Origin: Planctomycetota bacterium
GTDB taxonomy: Bacteria > Planctomycetota > Planctomycetia > Isosphaerales > Isosphaeraceae
Direction of reading: 5' to 3'
DNA: 33,148 nucleotides
NCBI GenBank assembly: GCA_021791715.1
Contig: JAJYWB010000074.1
Span: 1-33,148, forward strand
The stretch's first letter is position 1. Each line of letters begins with the position of its first letter. The translations under genes and the position numbers were made by a program. This document shows positions 7,938 to 15,425 of this stretch, piece by piece. The notes beneath the pieces are model-generated. The model was not told the origin of the DNA. It saw only the letters and a list, made by a program, of their open reading frames with translations, and ran no database searches.

Positions 7938-8767
7938 TGTGGATTCATATATTCCAGGCCGAACCGGCCTTGCGAGGGTCGGCGGAATCCGTCGTGGAAC
8001 GGCATCCAGCAAGCGGTGCCGCCGTCGACGACGAGGGTTTGACCGAGGATGTAGCGTGCTTCTTCGGAGAGGACGAACGCGACGACATGCGCGACGTCTT
8101 CGGGTTTGCCGACGATCCCCGCGGGGATGTTCGCGGCGAGTTCGGCCTCGTCGAAATCGGGCAGCGCGGTTTTGTACGAATCGACGACGACCGCTCCGGG
8201 AGCGACGGCGTTGACGCGGATACCGTGGGGCGCGAGCTCGATCGCGAGGCTCCGCGTCCAGGCGACGATCGCCCCCTTGGTCGCGGCGTAAACCGAATGT
8301 TCGGGCGCCCCCTCGAGCGCGTGGATCGACGCGATGTTGCAGATCGCTCCAAATGATCGTTTTTTCATATCTCTAACGATGCGACGCGTGAGAAAAAACG
8401 GAGCGCGTATATTCACGTTAAAGAGTACATCGAAATGTTCATTAGTGATTTCGTCGAACGATCGATTGAAGGTGATTCCCGCGTTGTTGACGAGCAGGTC
8501 GATTCCGCCGAGGCGTTCGAGCGCCTCGTCGGCGGCTCGTTCGACCCGATCGGGTCGGCGGAAGTCGGCGACGACCGCGGCGGCTTTTCTCCCGAGCGTC
8601 TCGATTTCGGCGACGACCGATCGCAGGGCGTCGTCATCGCGATGAGAGTGGACGACGACGTCGGCGCCGCGTCGCGCCGATTCGAGCGCGATCGCGCGGC
8701 CGATCCCGGTCGCGGCGCCGGTAACGAAGGCTCGCTTGGCGAGGAAGAATCGCCGGTCGGCGGGCAT
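7934..8767 (-). CDS. SDR-family NAD(P)-dependent oxidoreductase
   Basis: 277 residues from the ATG at 8767; the open frame reaches 8818, but that would add 17 unconserved residues inside the GH36 coding end. It is a classical short-chain dehydrogenase: cofactor loop TGAATGIG (16-23), NNAG (94-97), Ser147, and the catalytic YAATK with Y160 and K164. The PG motif follows the active site. GAAGTG upstream can serve as a ribosome site. The start lies 4 bp from the stop of the GH36 gene, and the stop overlaps the permease start. It probably oxidises or epimerises the imported sugar, for example an aldose to its lactone, but SDR specificity cannot be read from the sequence. The C-terminus is about 25 residues longer than usual and Phe/Arg-rich. 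Confidence 0.9.
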   Translation of the reverse strand: MPADRRFFLAKRAFVTGAATGIGRAIALESARRGADVVVHSHRDDDALRSVVAEIETLGRKAAAVVADFRRPDRVERAADEALERLGGIDLLVNNAGITFNRSFDEITNEHFDVLFNVNIRAPFFLTRRIVRDMKKRSFGAICNIASIHALEGAPEHSVYAATKGAIVAWTRSLAIELAPHGIRVNAVAPGAVVVDSYKTALPDFDEAELAANIPAGIVGKPEDVAHVVAFVLSEEARYILGQTLVVDGGTACWMPFHDGFRRPSQGRFGLEYMNPQ

Positions 8768-8771
8768 CGAT

Positions 8772-10874
8772 TCACTTCTTTCTATATAAAAGAACGACGG
8801 CGCCGGGTCGACGAGCAATCGTCGCGGTGAGGCCGGGATCGATCAGCTCTCGACCCGTCGTCGTTCGGACCGAGTCGGGAGCGTCTAGATCGCGGATCTC
8901 ATAGCGAGCTGCGGGATCGAGCCCCGCAAGGGAAAACCGCGCCGATTCATCGGGACAATCGGGCCGACGAAACGCCTGCACGACTCCTCCGCCGAGGTCG
9001 GGACGGTCGAATCGCCATGCCATCCATACATCGTTTTTCGTACTATATGGGGTTAACGGATAATAATCCCCAATGTAATAGGTCTGAATTTTATTTAATT
9101 GGGTGGTGAGCTTGCGCAAGAGGTCGTAATGAAGATCTTTTCGGCGGACGTCCCAGCACGCGGTGACGCTCGGCGCCATATGACTGCGAAACGCGTAGAC
9201 CGAATCGTTATCGAGCTTGGAACCGAAGATTCGCGATTCGCCGATCAGCGTCCCCGTGCCGTGATAAGGATACCAAAACGAAATTCCGTAGGTATGACAC
9301 TGCTGTCCGGTCGGTTCGAAGAGATAATCGCTCCGCAACAAAGGGACGGCCCTGCGCAAGGTTTCGAGATCGTTGCGCCTGCCTCCCGACGCGCAGCTAT
9401 CGATCCGGAGCTTGGGGTTCCTCCGCAACAATTCATCCCAATACGCGAGATATCCTTGAACGTAATGATTCTCGACAATACCTTTTCGATCGTCGGGCTC
9501 GCCGGTCCACCAGAAATAAGACGGATCTATGTTAAAATCTTGTCGATATAGATCGATTCCTTGAGAACGGATCAGGCCGTCGACATGATCGATAAGCCAT
9601 TTCAAGGCGTGGGGATTTCCGAGATTGAACAATCGCCAGTCGTTCTGATACGCCAATCCCGCGGGCAAACCGCTCGGAGAAAGGAGCCATTCCGAATGTT
9701 TTTCAAATAATTCGCTTTTCTTGGTGACGCGTTCGGGTTCGAACCAAACGATGCTCCGCACCCCTTTTTCGCGACCGTGATCGGTGATCGCCCTCAACCC
9801 ATGCGGAAAGCGCTTGGGATCGACCTCCCACGTTCCGGTGTTCACCCAGGTTCCGTCGTTCTTATACCAACCCGCGTCCATCCACCAGTAATCGATCTTA
9901 AGTTTTTCTTCGAGATAACGATCGATGAAGAGTTTTTGATTCTCTTCGTTCGCGCCGATCATCTCGCCGAACTGATGCGAGCTGCACGCGACGAGTTGAG
10001 GAGGCGGAAGCTCGCCTCCGGGCCTTGGCAGGTTGTACTCGATCAACCAGCGGCGCCACGTGTTGTGCGACCGAATTCGGTCCCCCCTCCAGAACAGGAG
10101 CGCGACGAGCGGAGTTCGAACCTCTTCGCCCGGAAGCAATTTGAAATGCGTGTTTTCTTGGCCGGCAAGCACATGAACCGACTTTGACTTATCGCATTCC
10201 CACGACGACGTCCACTGTCCCGGCCAACCGATCGCGACAATCGCTCCGCCGGCCAGCCATTCGAGGTTGAAGTATGGAAGATTGGTGTTGCAGGGACGCC
10301 CGCCGGTCGTGCCGATATGGATCGTTTCTCCCGGAGCGATCGGGCCGCGGCGCGGTCGATAATCGTCGAGTTCCGCCAAGCTCCCTTTGAAGTCGTGCAG
10401 CACGGGGTCGGCGCCGGATTCGCCTCGCGGACCAAGGCGCGTATCCAACGCGCGGATCGAATCAAGGATCGGCGTAGCCGTTTTACCCTCGTTTTTGAAG
10501 GTCACGGTCCATTCGACGACCGGATATTTTTGATATAAGACGCTTCTCATGCGGATTGCGAGACCGGTACCGGGATCGTTCCAGGTCGATTCGGACTGAA
10601 CTCGGCTCTCGTCGCGATGATTTATTATTCGCTTGAATTTCCATTTATTCATAATTTTATGAGAATCTTCACCGTTATAATTGAATGAAAAGGGGAACGC
10701 GGTCGAGGCGTCGGCGGCGTTCGAGCGTTCGAGATGTTCCGCGGACCAGAGCGTCGCGTCGGCGATTTCGGCTTTCGCTTCGTCTCGGGCGAAGGACGAC
10801 GAGCGTGCGAGGAGGACGAGGATGAACGCGACCGCGGTCCGAATGTTCGAGGAGACTTCAGGTGTCGAGATCAT
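8772..10874 (-). CDS. Secreted GH36 alpha-galactosidase-like glycoside hydrolase
   Basis: 700 residues with an N-terminal hydrophobic signal (about residues 11-29). After a beta-sandwich domain, the (beta/alpha)8 barrel shows YWWMDAGWY (329-337), IVWFEPERV, YRQDFN with the presumed nucleophile D446, CASGGRR (494-500) and LRSDY with the presumed acid/base D516. This is the GH36/GH-D pattern, whose members cleave alpha-linked galactose, or sometimes N-acetylgalactosamine, with retention. An AAGGAG ribosome site lies 5 bases before the ATG at 10874. The SDR and ABC importer follow at once, so the released sugar is probably their substrate. A diverged paralogue lies on the other strand at 20696. 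The catalytic assignments come from motif position and not from an alignment. Confidence 0.92.
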   Translation of the reverse strand: MISTPEVSSNIRTAVAFILVLLARSSSFARDEAKAEIADATLWSAEHLERSNAADASTAFPFSFNYNGEDSHKIMNKWKFKRIINHRDESRVQSESTWNDPGTGLAIRMRSVLYQKYPVVEWTVTFKNEGKTATPILDSIRALDTRLGPRGESGADPVLHDFKGSLAELDDYRPRRGPIAPGETIHIGTTGGRPCNTNLPYFNLEWLAGGAIVAIGWPGQWTSSWECDKSKSVHVLAGQENTHFKLLPGEEVRTPLVALLFWRGDRIRSHNTWRRWLIEYNLPRPGGELPPPQLVACSSHQFGEMIGANEENQKLFIDRYLEEKLKIDYWWMDAGWYKNDGTWVNTGTWEVDPKRFPHGLRAITDHGREKGVRSIVWFEPERVTKKSELFEKHSEWLLSPSGLPAGLAYQNDWRLFNLGNPHALKWLIDHVDGLIRSQGIDLYRQDFNIDPSYFWWTGEPDDRKGIVENHYVQGYLAYWDELLRRNPKLRIDSCASGGRRNDLETLRRAVPLLRSDYLFEPTGQQCHTYGISFWYPYHGTGTLIGESRIFGSKLDNDSVYAFRSHMAPSVTACWDVRRKDLHYDLLRKLTTQLNKIQTYYIGDYYPLTPYSTKNDVWMAWRFDRPDLGGGVVQAFRRPDCPDESARFSLAGLDPAARYEIRDLDAPDSVRTTTGRELIDPGLTATIARRPGAVVLLYRKK

Positions 10875-10929
10875 CGGATCTCCTTAATCAAGGAAGTTCG
10901 TGTTCGTCGCGAGAAAAATATTTTGAAAG

Positions 10930-10990
10930 GCGATCGCCCCGCCGTCCTCGGTTTCGAAAGACGGGTAGGGTCCTGTTTCGAGGCGATCGC
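10930..10990 (-). terminator. Candidate terminator behind the DUF1559 gene
   Basis: The arms at 930-938 and 982-990 (GCGATCGCC and GGCGATCGC) pair over 9 bp. A nested CCGTC/GACGG stem lies between them. On the minus strand the structure begins 17 bases after the DUF1559 stop and is followed by a T-rich stretch. On the plus strand the second arm is followed by CGTTTTTTG, so it could act in both directions. It would separate the DUF1559 gene from GH36, or lower expression of the downstream genes. Confidence 0.4.
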
Positions 10991-11006
10991 TCGTTTTTTG
11001 ATCGGA

Positions 11007-12122
11007 TCAATAAGATCCTTGGTCGATCACCTCGCCGCCGTTTGGGGTCGCCAATGCGTACCACGAGATGTAGTTGACGCTGCTCTTGATGAAGTGGACC
11101 GATCCGTCGGCCATGAGGACGTTGACTCCACCCGGGTGGAGCGAGCTGGCGTTGACCATCGTCGACCAGCTCGGCGACGCCCAACCATACGAATAAATGC
11201 ACGCACGTCTATTGGGCAATTGCGTATGAGAATAAGCGACCTGATTCCCCTGAATCCATTGTTGACCTTTCCACCCCGTGTAGAACGTGGTCGCCGAATT
11301 GGAGCATAGCTGCGCGTTATAATAATCGGGATACGGATTGGTACCGATACTTGGATTGACGCCGACGGGATAGATTCCGGGTCCGGTGAAGACGGAACCG
11401 AGAAAGTCGTTGGTGGGCGGGGGCGCGGCGGGTCCTTTGACGAATTCACTGTAGATGACGGTGCTGCTCATCCCGTCGGTGAAAGTCGCCGGGGTGACGG
11501 TCTGACCCCAGCCGAGGATGTATGCGGGACCGTTCATCACGGAAAAGCTCATGACTCTGGGTCCGAGCCCGATGTTCGTGCAATAATTGAACGCCGCGAA
11601 ATTTTTTTGGACGGGTGGAATTCCGAACGCCATCGGCGGACATCCCGAACAACTAAAAGCGGAGGCGCCGGGCCATGGGTCCGAGGGACAAAGAAACGTT
11701 TGAACGGTCGTGGTGATGGCGGTCGCCTGGATCGCCGCCGAACTGAACGGCACGCCTTGCCATCCTCCGCTCGTTCCATACACGCCGATCATCATGTTGA
11801 TCGAATTGTAGACGGGTGTTTGGTCGAGGTAGGGGAGAAGTCGAGCCAATGAGGAAATATTCGGCGCGACGCTGTTCGGTCCCGACGTATTAATACCGTA
11901 GACGCTCAAGGGAGAACCGTCGACCGGCGGAAGAGCGTTGTTCGTCGAGACGTAATTGGCGACGGCGAGGCCGATTTGCTTGAGGTTGTTGGTGCATTGG
12001 GCGCGGCGAGCCGCCTCGCGCGCTTGTTGCACAGCGGGTAAGAGCAGCGCGATAAGTACCGCGATGATCGCGATCACCACCAGTAACTCGATCAACGTGA
12101 AACCGCGATGAAGACGACGCAT
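11007..12122 (-). CDS. DUF1559 prepilin-like protein
   Basis: 371 residues. The N-terminus is a type IV prepilin/pseudopilin signal, GFTLIELLVVIAIIAVLIAL, with a short basic leader (MRRLHR) and cleavage expected after the Gly at position 7. It is followed by the family segment LLPAVQQAREAARRAQC and LKQIGLA. The C-terminus carries HPGGVNVLMADGSVHF, the DUF1559 ending. These proteins are greatly expanded in Planctomycetes; they are probably displayed on the cell surface or assembled into fibres, and their exact role is unknown. GAGGAG lies 8 bases before the ATG at 12122, a strong ribosome site. The lipoprotein gene upstream and the GH36 gene downstream are on the same strand, so a role in holding or sensing the polysaccharide substrate is possible, but only as inference. 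Confidence 0.95.
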   Translation of the reverse strand: MRRLHRGFTLIELLVVIAIIAVLIALLLPAVQQAREAARRAQCTNNLKQIGLAVANYVSTNNALPPVDGSPLSVYGINTSGPNSVAPNISSLARLLPYLDQTPVYNSINMMIGVYGTSGGWQGVPFSSAAIQATAITTTVQTFLCPSDPWPGASAFSCSGCPPMAFGIPPVQKNFAAFNYCTNIGLGPRVMSFSVMNGPAYILGWGQTVTPATFTDGMSSTVIYSEFVKGPAAPPPTNDFLGSVFTGPGIYPVGVNPSIGTNPYPDYYNAQLCSNSATTFYTGWKGQQWIQGNQVAYSHTQLPNRRACIYSYGWASPSWSTMVNASSLHPGGVNVLMADGSVHFIKSSVNYISWYALATPNGGEVIDQGSY

Positions 12123-12309
12123 GGAGAGAACTCCTCGATAAGAAGAATATCGAATTCAGGAGCGCATTCTCGATTGGAAAGGGATGAACATTTTGCAATC
12201 CCGATAGTGTTATCGTTATTGCATTTTTTTTATAATCGACGCCTCACGTCGCGAACGTACGACACGGGTCGTGTCGAAATCCGCGATCGCCGCGGCGGAG
12301 AGTCGGTCT
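12123..12309. other. Intergenic spacer with two inverted repeats
   Basis: 187 bp between the small lipoprotein gene and the DUF1559 gene. It holds a hairpin with T-tract at 12194-12231, listed separately, and a perfect 6-bp stem CGACAC-GGGTC-GTGTCG at 12260-12276. The second hairpin has no T-tract on either strand. I see no convincing sigma-70 promoter for the DUF1559 gene here. Confidence 0.5.
12194..12231 (+). terminator. Terminator-like hairpin antisense to the operon
   Basis: The outer arms TGCAAT (194-199) and ATTGCA (218-223) and the inner arms CGATA (202-206) and TATCG (211-215) pair around a GTGT loop, with a 2x2 mismatch between them. An unbroken run of eight T follows on the plus strand (224-231). 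This is the shape of a rho-independent terminator, but the flanking genes are on the minus strand, so it would stop antisense transcription. In the sense mRNA it would be a stable hairpin about 70 bases ahead of the DUF1559 start codon. Confidence 0.45.
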
Positions 12310-12567
12310 CTATTGTTGTTTTTTAAGATCCTCCGGTTTGACGATCGCCTTGGCGACCCCCTGAGCCGACTTGACTCCTTTCATCGCGGCCAATCCTTTG
12401 TTTTGTCGGTCTTGATATTCTTGAAACGATTTGGGCGTATCGGGGGCGATGACGACTTTCGCCTCGTCTCCTTTGGGAGCATTCGCCGTTCCCGAATCGC
12501 ATCCCAGATAGGGGATGATCGCGAGAATCGTCGTCGACTCCAGCAACCGTCGCTTTACGGAACTCAT
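12310..12567 (-). CDS. Small putative lipoprotein
   Basis: 85 residues from the ATG at 12567. A TTG three codons earlier is in frame, but GGGAGG lies 9 bases before the ATG and decides the start. The N-terminus MSSVKRRLL is followed by a hydrophobic stretch and the lipobox PYLGC (Cys20), so the mature protein would be lipid-anchored and of about 66 residues. The rest is Lys/Ala-rich and hydrophilic, with no domain I recognise. Small lipoproteins of this kind often sit next to DUF1559 genes in planctomycetes, and here it lies directly upstream of one, in the same direction and just downstream of the GntR gene. Its function is unknown. Confidence 0.75.
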   Translation of the reverse strand: MSSVKRRLLESTTILAIIPYLGCDSGTANAPKGDEAKVVIAPDTPKSFQEYQDRQNKGLAAMKGVKSAQGVAKAIVKPEDLKKQQ

Positions 12568-12621
12568 TCCGATCAACCTCCCTTCGTTTTTGCATAAATA
12601 GATAAATAACGCGTCGCGTGC

Positions 12622-13434
12622 TTATTCCGTTCCGGATTCGTGTGAATTCGTTTCGTCGGCGGACTCCTCCAACCTGAGAAGCGCCTTGACGACGTTGAGC
12701 GGGAATTCGATTTCGTCGCCCCCTCCCTCCTCGGCGTCGAGTCTGCGTCGTTCCCAATCGAACGCCTTGAGGTGATAATCCATCGCCCACTGGATATGTC
12801 GACGCATCGCGTCGCTCGCGGCGACGCCGTCGCGGGCGCGAATCGCCGCGAGGATCCGTCGATGATCGGCGCGGATCCGGTCCAACCGATCGAGATAGGG
12901 GGTCGAAGGCAGGTTGGAGCGCCTGCGAAGAATCCGAGTCAATAAATGCAAATCTCGGACGACGGCGAGCAACTGAACGTTTTTCGCCGCCTTGATGATC
13001 TTGAGATGAAAGGACATATCGAGGACATTGAGATGATCACTCCACGGGCTCTTCGGCTCTTCGACGCCTTGCTCGCGAAGGCGGATGCAAACGGAGTCGT
13101 AGCCGTCGCAATCTTGATCAAGCGCCGCGAGTTCTTTTTCGGTGACGCGCTGCGCCGCCATCACGACCGCGCCGCATTCGAGGATCTCGCGCAGCTCGAA
13201 ACATTCCTCGAGATCGCGACGGTTGAGCGTGCGCACGCGCGGACCCTGACCCGGAAGCTGCTCGACGAGACCTTTCGTCTCGAGCTGAACGATCGCCTCG
13301 CGGACGGGAGTTCTGCTGATGCCCATCTCGCGCGAGATCTCGACGTCGGAGATCCGCGCCCCCTCCTGAATCTCACCAATCAACATACGTTCACGAATAT
13401 ACTCGAACGCGCGCGACTTAAGGGTTTTGGACAT
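12622..13434 (-). CDS. GntR-family transcriptional regulator (FadR/FCD type)
   Basis: 270 residues. An N-terminal winged helix (about 5-72) contains GISRTPVREAIVQLETKGLV, the GntR recognition helix. It is followed by an all-helical FCD effector domain with metal-ligand-type His residues (SFHLKI, ADHRRI, RRHIQW). FCD regulators usually bind sugar acids or other organic acids and repress catabolic operons. GGGAGG lies 11 bases before the ATG at 13434. A sigma-70 promoter at 13512-13540 carries a GTATAC core over its -10 element. A second promoter with the same core drives the SGNH leader at 15115, so autoregulation and control of the right-hand operon are likely, but this is inferred. The C-terminal 50 residues are Glu-rich and not part of the domain. 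Confidence 0.93.
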   Translation of the reverse strand: MSKTLKSRAFEYIRERMLIGEIQEGARISDVEISREMGISRTPVREAIVQLETKGLVEQLPGQGPRVRTLNRRDLEECFELREILECGAVVMAAQRVTEKELAALDQDCDGYDSVCIRLREQGVEEPKSPWSDHLNVLDMSFHLKIIKAAKNVQLLAVVRDLHLLTRILRRRSNLPSTPYLDRLDRIRADHRRILAAIRARDGVAASDAMRRHIQWAMDYHLKAFDWERRRLDAEEGGGDEIEFPLNVVKALLRLEESADETNSHESGTE

Positions 13435-13759
13435 AGGACCTGAAACCTCCCGAAGAAAAACCGCGCCTCAAGGGCGCCCGAAGCGTGCGGTCTTGACCTT
13501 GGATTTCGTTGAGTATACAACGTATTCAAGACGGGATCAATACCCCTTCGGAATTTTGTTTTCAAGCCGATTACGGGGAATACACGATGATTACGATAAC
13601 CGATCGAACGGAACGGACCGGCGGCCGTCGAAAAGGAGTCGACATCCGGGACGTTCGACACGTCCGCTCTGGGATCCTTGGAATACCTAGCCGTCCGATC
13701 CAAGATATTCCGTGAACTCGCCCGCACGATCGACGGGGTCGTTTCCTCCACGGTGAATC
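13435..13759. other. Divergent regulatory region between GntR and cytochrome c genes
   Basis: 325 bp without a confident gene. The part nearest GntR holds its promoter and probable operator (13512-13540). For the cytochrome direction I see only a weak match (TTGTTT at 13556, 17 bp, AATACA at 13579). Nothing else stands out in 13600-13759. Confidence 0.6.
13512..13540 (-). promoter_or_regulatory. Sigma-70 promoter of the GntR gene with probable operator
   Basis: On the minus strand, -35 TTGATC (13540-13535), a 17-bp spacer, then -10 TATACT (13517-13512). The -10 lies inside the near-palindrome GTTGTATACTCAAC (13523-13510 region), whose GTATAC core sits at 13513-13518. FCD-type GntR proteins are known to bind short palindromes of the TNGTNNNACNA kind. 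The start codon lies about 75 bases downstream. Confidence 0.6.
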
Positions 13760-14998
13760 ATGATATCGAAATTTATGCGAAACTTGACGTCGCGTGCGGC
13801 CGGGCGATCGAGCCGAAGCCGCGCAATCAAGCGGATCGCCACGATTATCGCGATCGCGTGCGCGGCGGGAGCGGTGTTTTGGTACCGAGACTTCCTCAAA
13901 CCTGCGCGGCTCGAGCCCTCGGCGATCGCGCCCGTGAAACGAACGAGTAACTCGGAGGCGGACTCCGCCGATTACGTCGGATACCTGGGATCGGCGGCGT
14001 GCGCCGAATGCCATCCCGGCGAGGTCGCTCTCGCCTCTCAATCAAAACATTCCAAGACGCTGATGCGAGGGAGTCGATCTCCGTTGACGCGTTTTTTCGT
14101 CGATCGGACGATCCGTGATCCCGGCGACCCCGAGGTCTCGTGGCGTTATCGATTGCGCGGCGACGATCTCGAAGTCGAGCGCGAGGAGAAGGGGAAAAAA
14201 CGGGTCATGAGGCTCGATTACGCGGTCGGATCGGGACGGAACGGAGTCACTTTCGTTTCGCTCAGCGGTCCCGCGATCAATCCCGAAGGGATCAAACATC
14301 GCTTTTCTTACATGACTAAAGATCATAAAATCATCATCACACCCGGCGAACCGATCCGGGCCGACCGGGGAGCGGGCCGGGGGGGAGCTTTGAGCGCCGA
14401 TATCGTGCGCGAGTGTTTCGGTTGCCACTCGAGCCGAACGTCGGCGAAAGACCGCGACTTGCTCGATACCGCGACAATGCTGCCGAACGTCGATTGCGAG
14501 CGCTGTCACGGACCTGGCGCGGCTCACGTCGCGGCGATGCGCGGAGGTTTGGAATCGATCGCGATCCGCTTCGGCGCCGGGAAGGAGGGGCCTCACGCCG
14601 AGATCAAGCTTTGCGGCGAATGCCACCGATTCCCCTCGGGAGTGTTCGCCGATCAATTCAACCCCGATCATCCTCTGCTGCTGCAATTTCAGCCGATCGG
14701 GTTGAAGAGGTCCGAATGTTACAAGAACACCAAATCCGGCTTCGCCTGCACGACCTGCCACGACCCGCACTCGCGTTTGTCGATCGATATCTCCTTGTAT
14801 GATTCAAAATGCATGAACTGCCACCGATCGCCCGGTGGAAAAGCGTGCGAGGTCTCACCGCGCGGAGGATGCGTGAATTGCCATATGCCTGAAAGAACCA
14901 CGCCCGACGGCTTCGTGTTTCACGATCATTGGATTCGGATCCACCCCGAAACGGAAAAGCCGACGACGAAATCGAAGGGGTCGATTCACGCCGAATGA
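13760..14998 (+). CDS. Membrane-anchored multi-haem cytochrome c (seven CXXCH)
   Basis: 412 residues. A basic N-terminus and one hydrophobic segment (about 25-41) form a signal anchor, placing the rest outside the cytoplasmic membrane. Seven CXXCH haem-binding motifs start at 81, 219, 246, 285, 330, 351 and 371. The later ones (CTTCHDPHS, CMNCH, CVNCHMPE) follow the doubled-CXXCH or cytochrome c554-like pattern. A linker of about 130 residues between haem 1 and haem 2 (86-218) looks like a separate beta-rich domain. The probable role is electron transfer in the periplasm. It diverges from the GntR gene and precedes the sugar operon, so it may take electrons from an oxidative sugar step, but nothing proves this. 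The start is uncertain: ATG at 13760 or 13775, neither with a clear ribosome site. Confidence 0.9.
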   Translation: MISKFMRNLTSRAAGRSSRSRAIKRIATIIAIACAAGAVFWYRDFLKPARLEPSAIAPVKRTSNSEADSADYVGYLGSAACAECHPGEVALASQSKHSKTLMRGSRSPLTRFFVDRTIRDPGDPEVSWRYRLRGDDLEVEREEKGKKRVMRLDYAVGSGRNGVTFVSLSGPAINPEGIKHRFSYMTKDHKIIITPGEPIRADRGAGRGGALSADIVRECFGCHSSRTSAKDRDLLDTATMLPNVDCERCHGPGAAHVAAMRGGLESIAIRFGAGKEGPHAEIKLCGECHRFPSGVFADQFNPDHPLLLQFQPIGLKRSECYKNTKSGFACTTCHDPHSRLSIDISLYDSKCMNCHRSPGGKACEVSPRGGCVNCHMPERTTPDGFVFHDHWIRIHPETEKPTTKSKGSIHAE

Positions 14999-15114
14999 CG
15001 ATCGTTGCAACAGAATATTGTCTCGTTTTCTTTTCAATACAAAGCGTTTAAACCCAAGCGACGCGAAAAGGGATCGGCGAAATCGAAATCGACGATTCCT
15101 CGTCGACTTGATCC

Positions 15115-15143
15115 TTGAAAATCCAAGGTATACCCTGTATACT
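15115..15143 (+). promoter_or_regulatory. Strong sigma-70 promoter with doubled GTATAC core
   Basis: -35 TTGAAA (15115-15120), a 17-bp spacer, -10 TATACT (15138-15143). Two GTATAC hexamers occur at 15128-15133 and 15137-15142, 9 bp apart, the second overlapping the -10. The same core overlaps the -10 of the GntR gene. The predicted start point near 15150 leaves a leader of about 270 bases before the SGNH hydrolase gene. Confidence 0.65.
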
Positions 15144-15270
15144 GAAAAAGCTTGAGGTTTCTCTCGGTCGGGTCTCTCGGTCGCATGTTGAAATCGCACT
15201 CGGTCGGCGCGGCCGCGACGATTCACGCGACGATCCGACGCGTCCGATCGCGTTACGCGAGGGATATTGG

Positions 15271-15318
15271 GTATGAGCGTAGCTATTTGTCTTCAATTTA
15301 TTGAGACCTCACTCATAC
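15271..15318 (+). promoter_or_regulatory. Nested hairpin covering the upstream-ORF start
   Basis: The outer arms GTATGAG (271-277) and CTCATAC (312-318) pair perfectly. Inside them, GTCT-T-CAA (289-296) pairs with TTGAGAC (301-307) around a TTTA loop, with one bulged T. The left outer arm contains the start codon of the 50-codon upstream ORF, so folding would hide initiation. Lies in the mRNA leader of the SGNH gene. Confidence 0.45.
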
Positions 15319-15425
15319 GGCGCGTTCCGATCGACCTTGGGGCGTCTCGCCGCGGAAGAAATCTCGATTCGACCGCGATCGCCGCGCCCGTCTCCGGCGA
15401 ATCAAGGGAAAGGACAAAACGATGA
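15273..15425 (+). CDS. Possible 50-codon leader ORF coupled to the SGNH gene
   Basis: Starts with MSVAICLQFIETSLIRR and ends with a Ser/Arg-rich tail, 50 residues in all. GAGGGA (15259-15264) lies 8 bases before the ATG, a better ribosome site than many in the window. The TGA overlaps the ATG of the SGNH hydrolase as ATGA, the coupling arrangement used elsewhere in this locus. The start codon lies in the arm of a hairpin (15271-15318). It resembles no protein I know, and the sequence does not look enriched for one amino acid as in attenuator peptides. It may be a regulatory leader or a chance open frame. Confidence 0.4.
   Translation: MSVAICLQFIETSLIRRVPIDLGASRRGRNLDSTAIAAPVSGESRERTKR

Noticed and set aside
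13587..13715. 42-codon ORF in the GntR/cytochrome spacer, preceded by GGGGA
   Set aside because: It has a fair ribosome site but no coupling to a gene and no recognisable sequence; a chance open frame is as likely.
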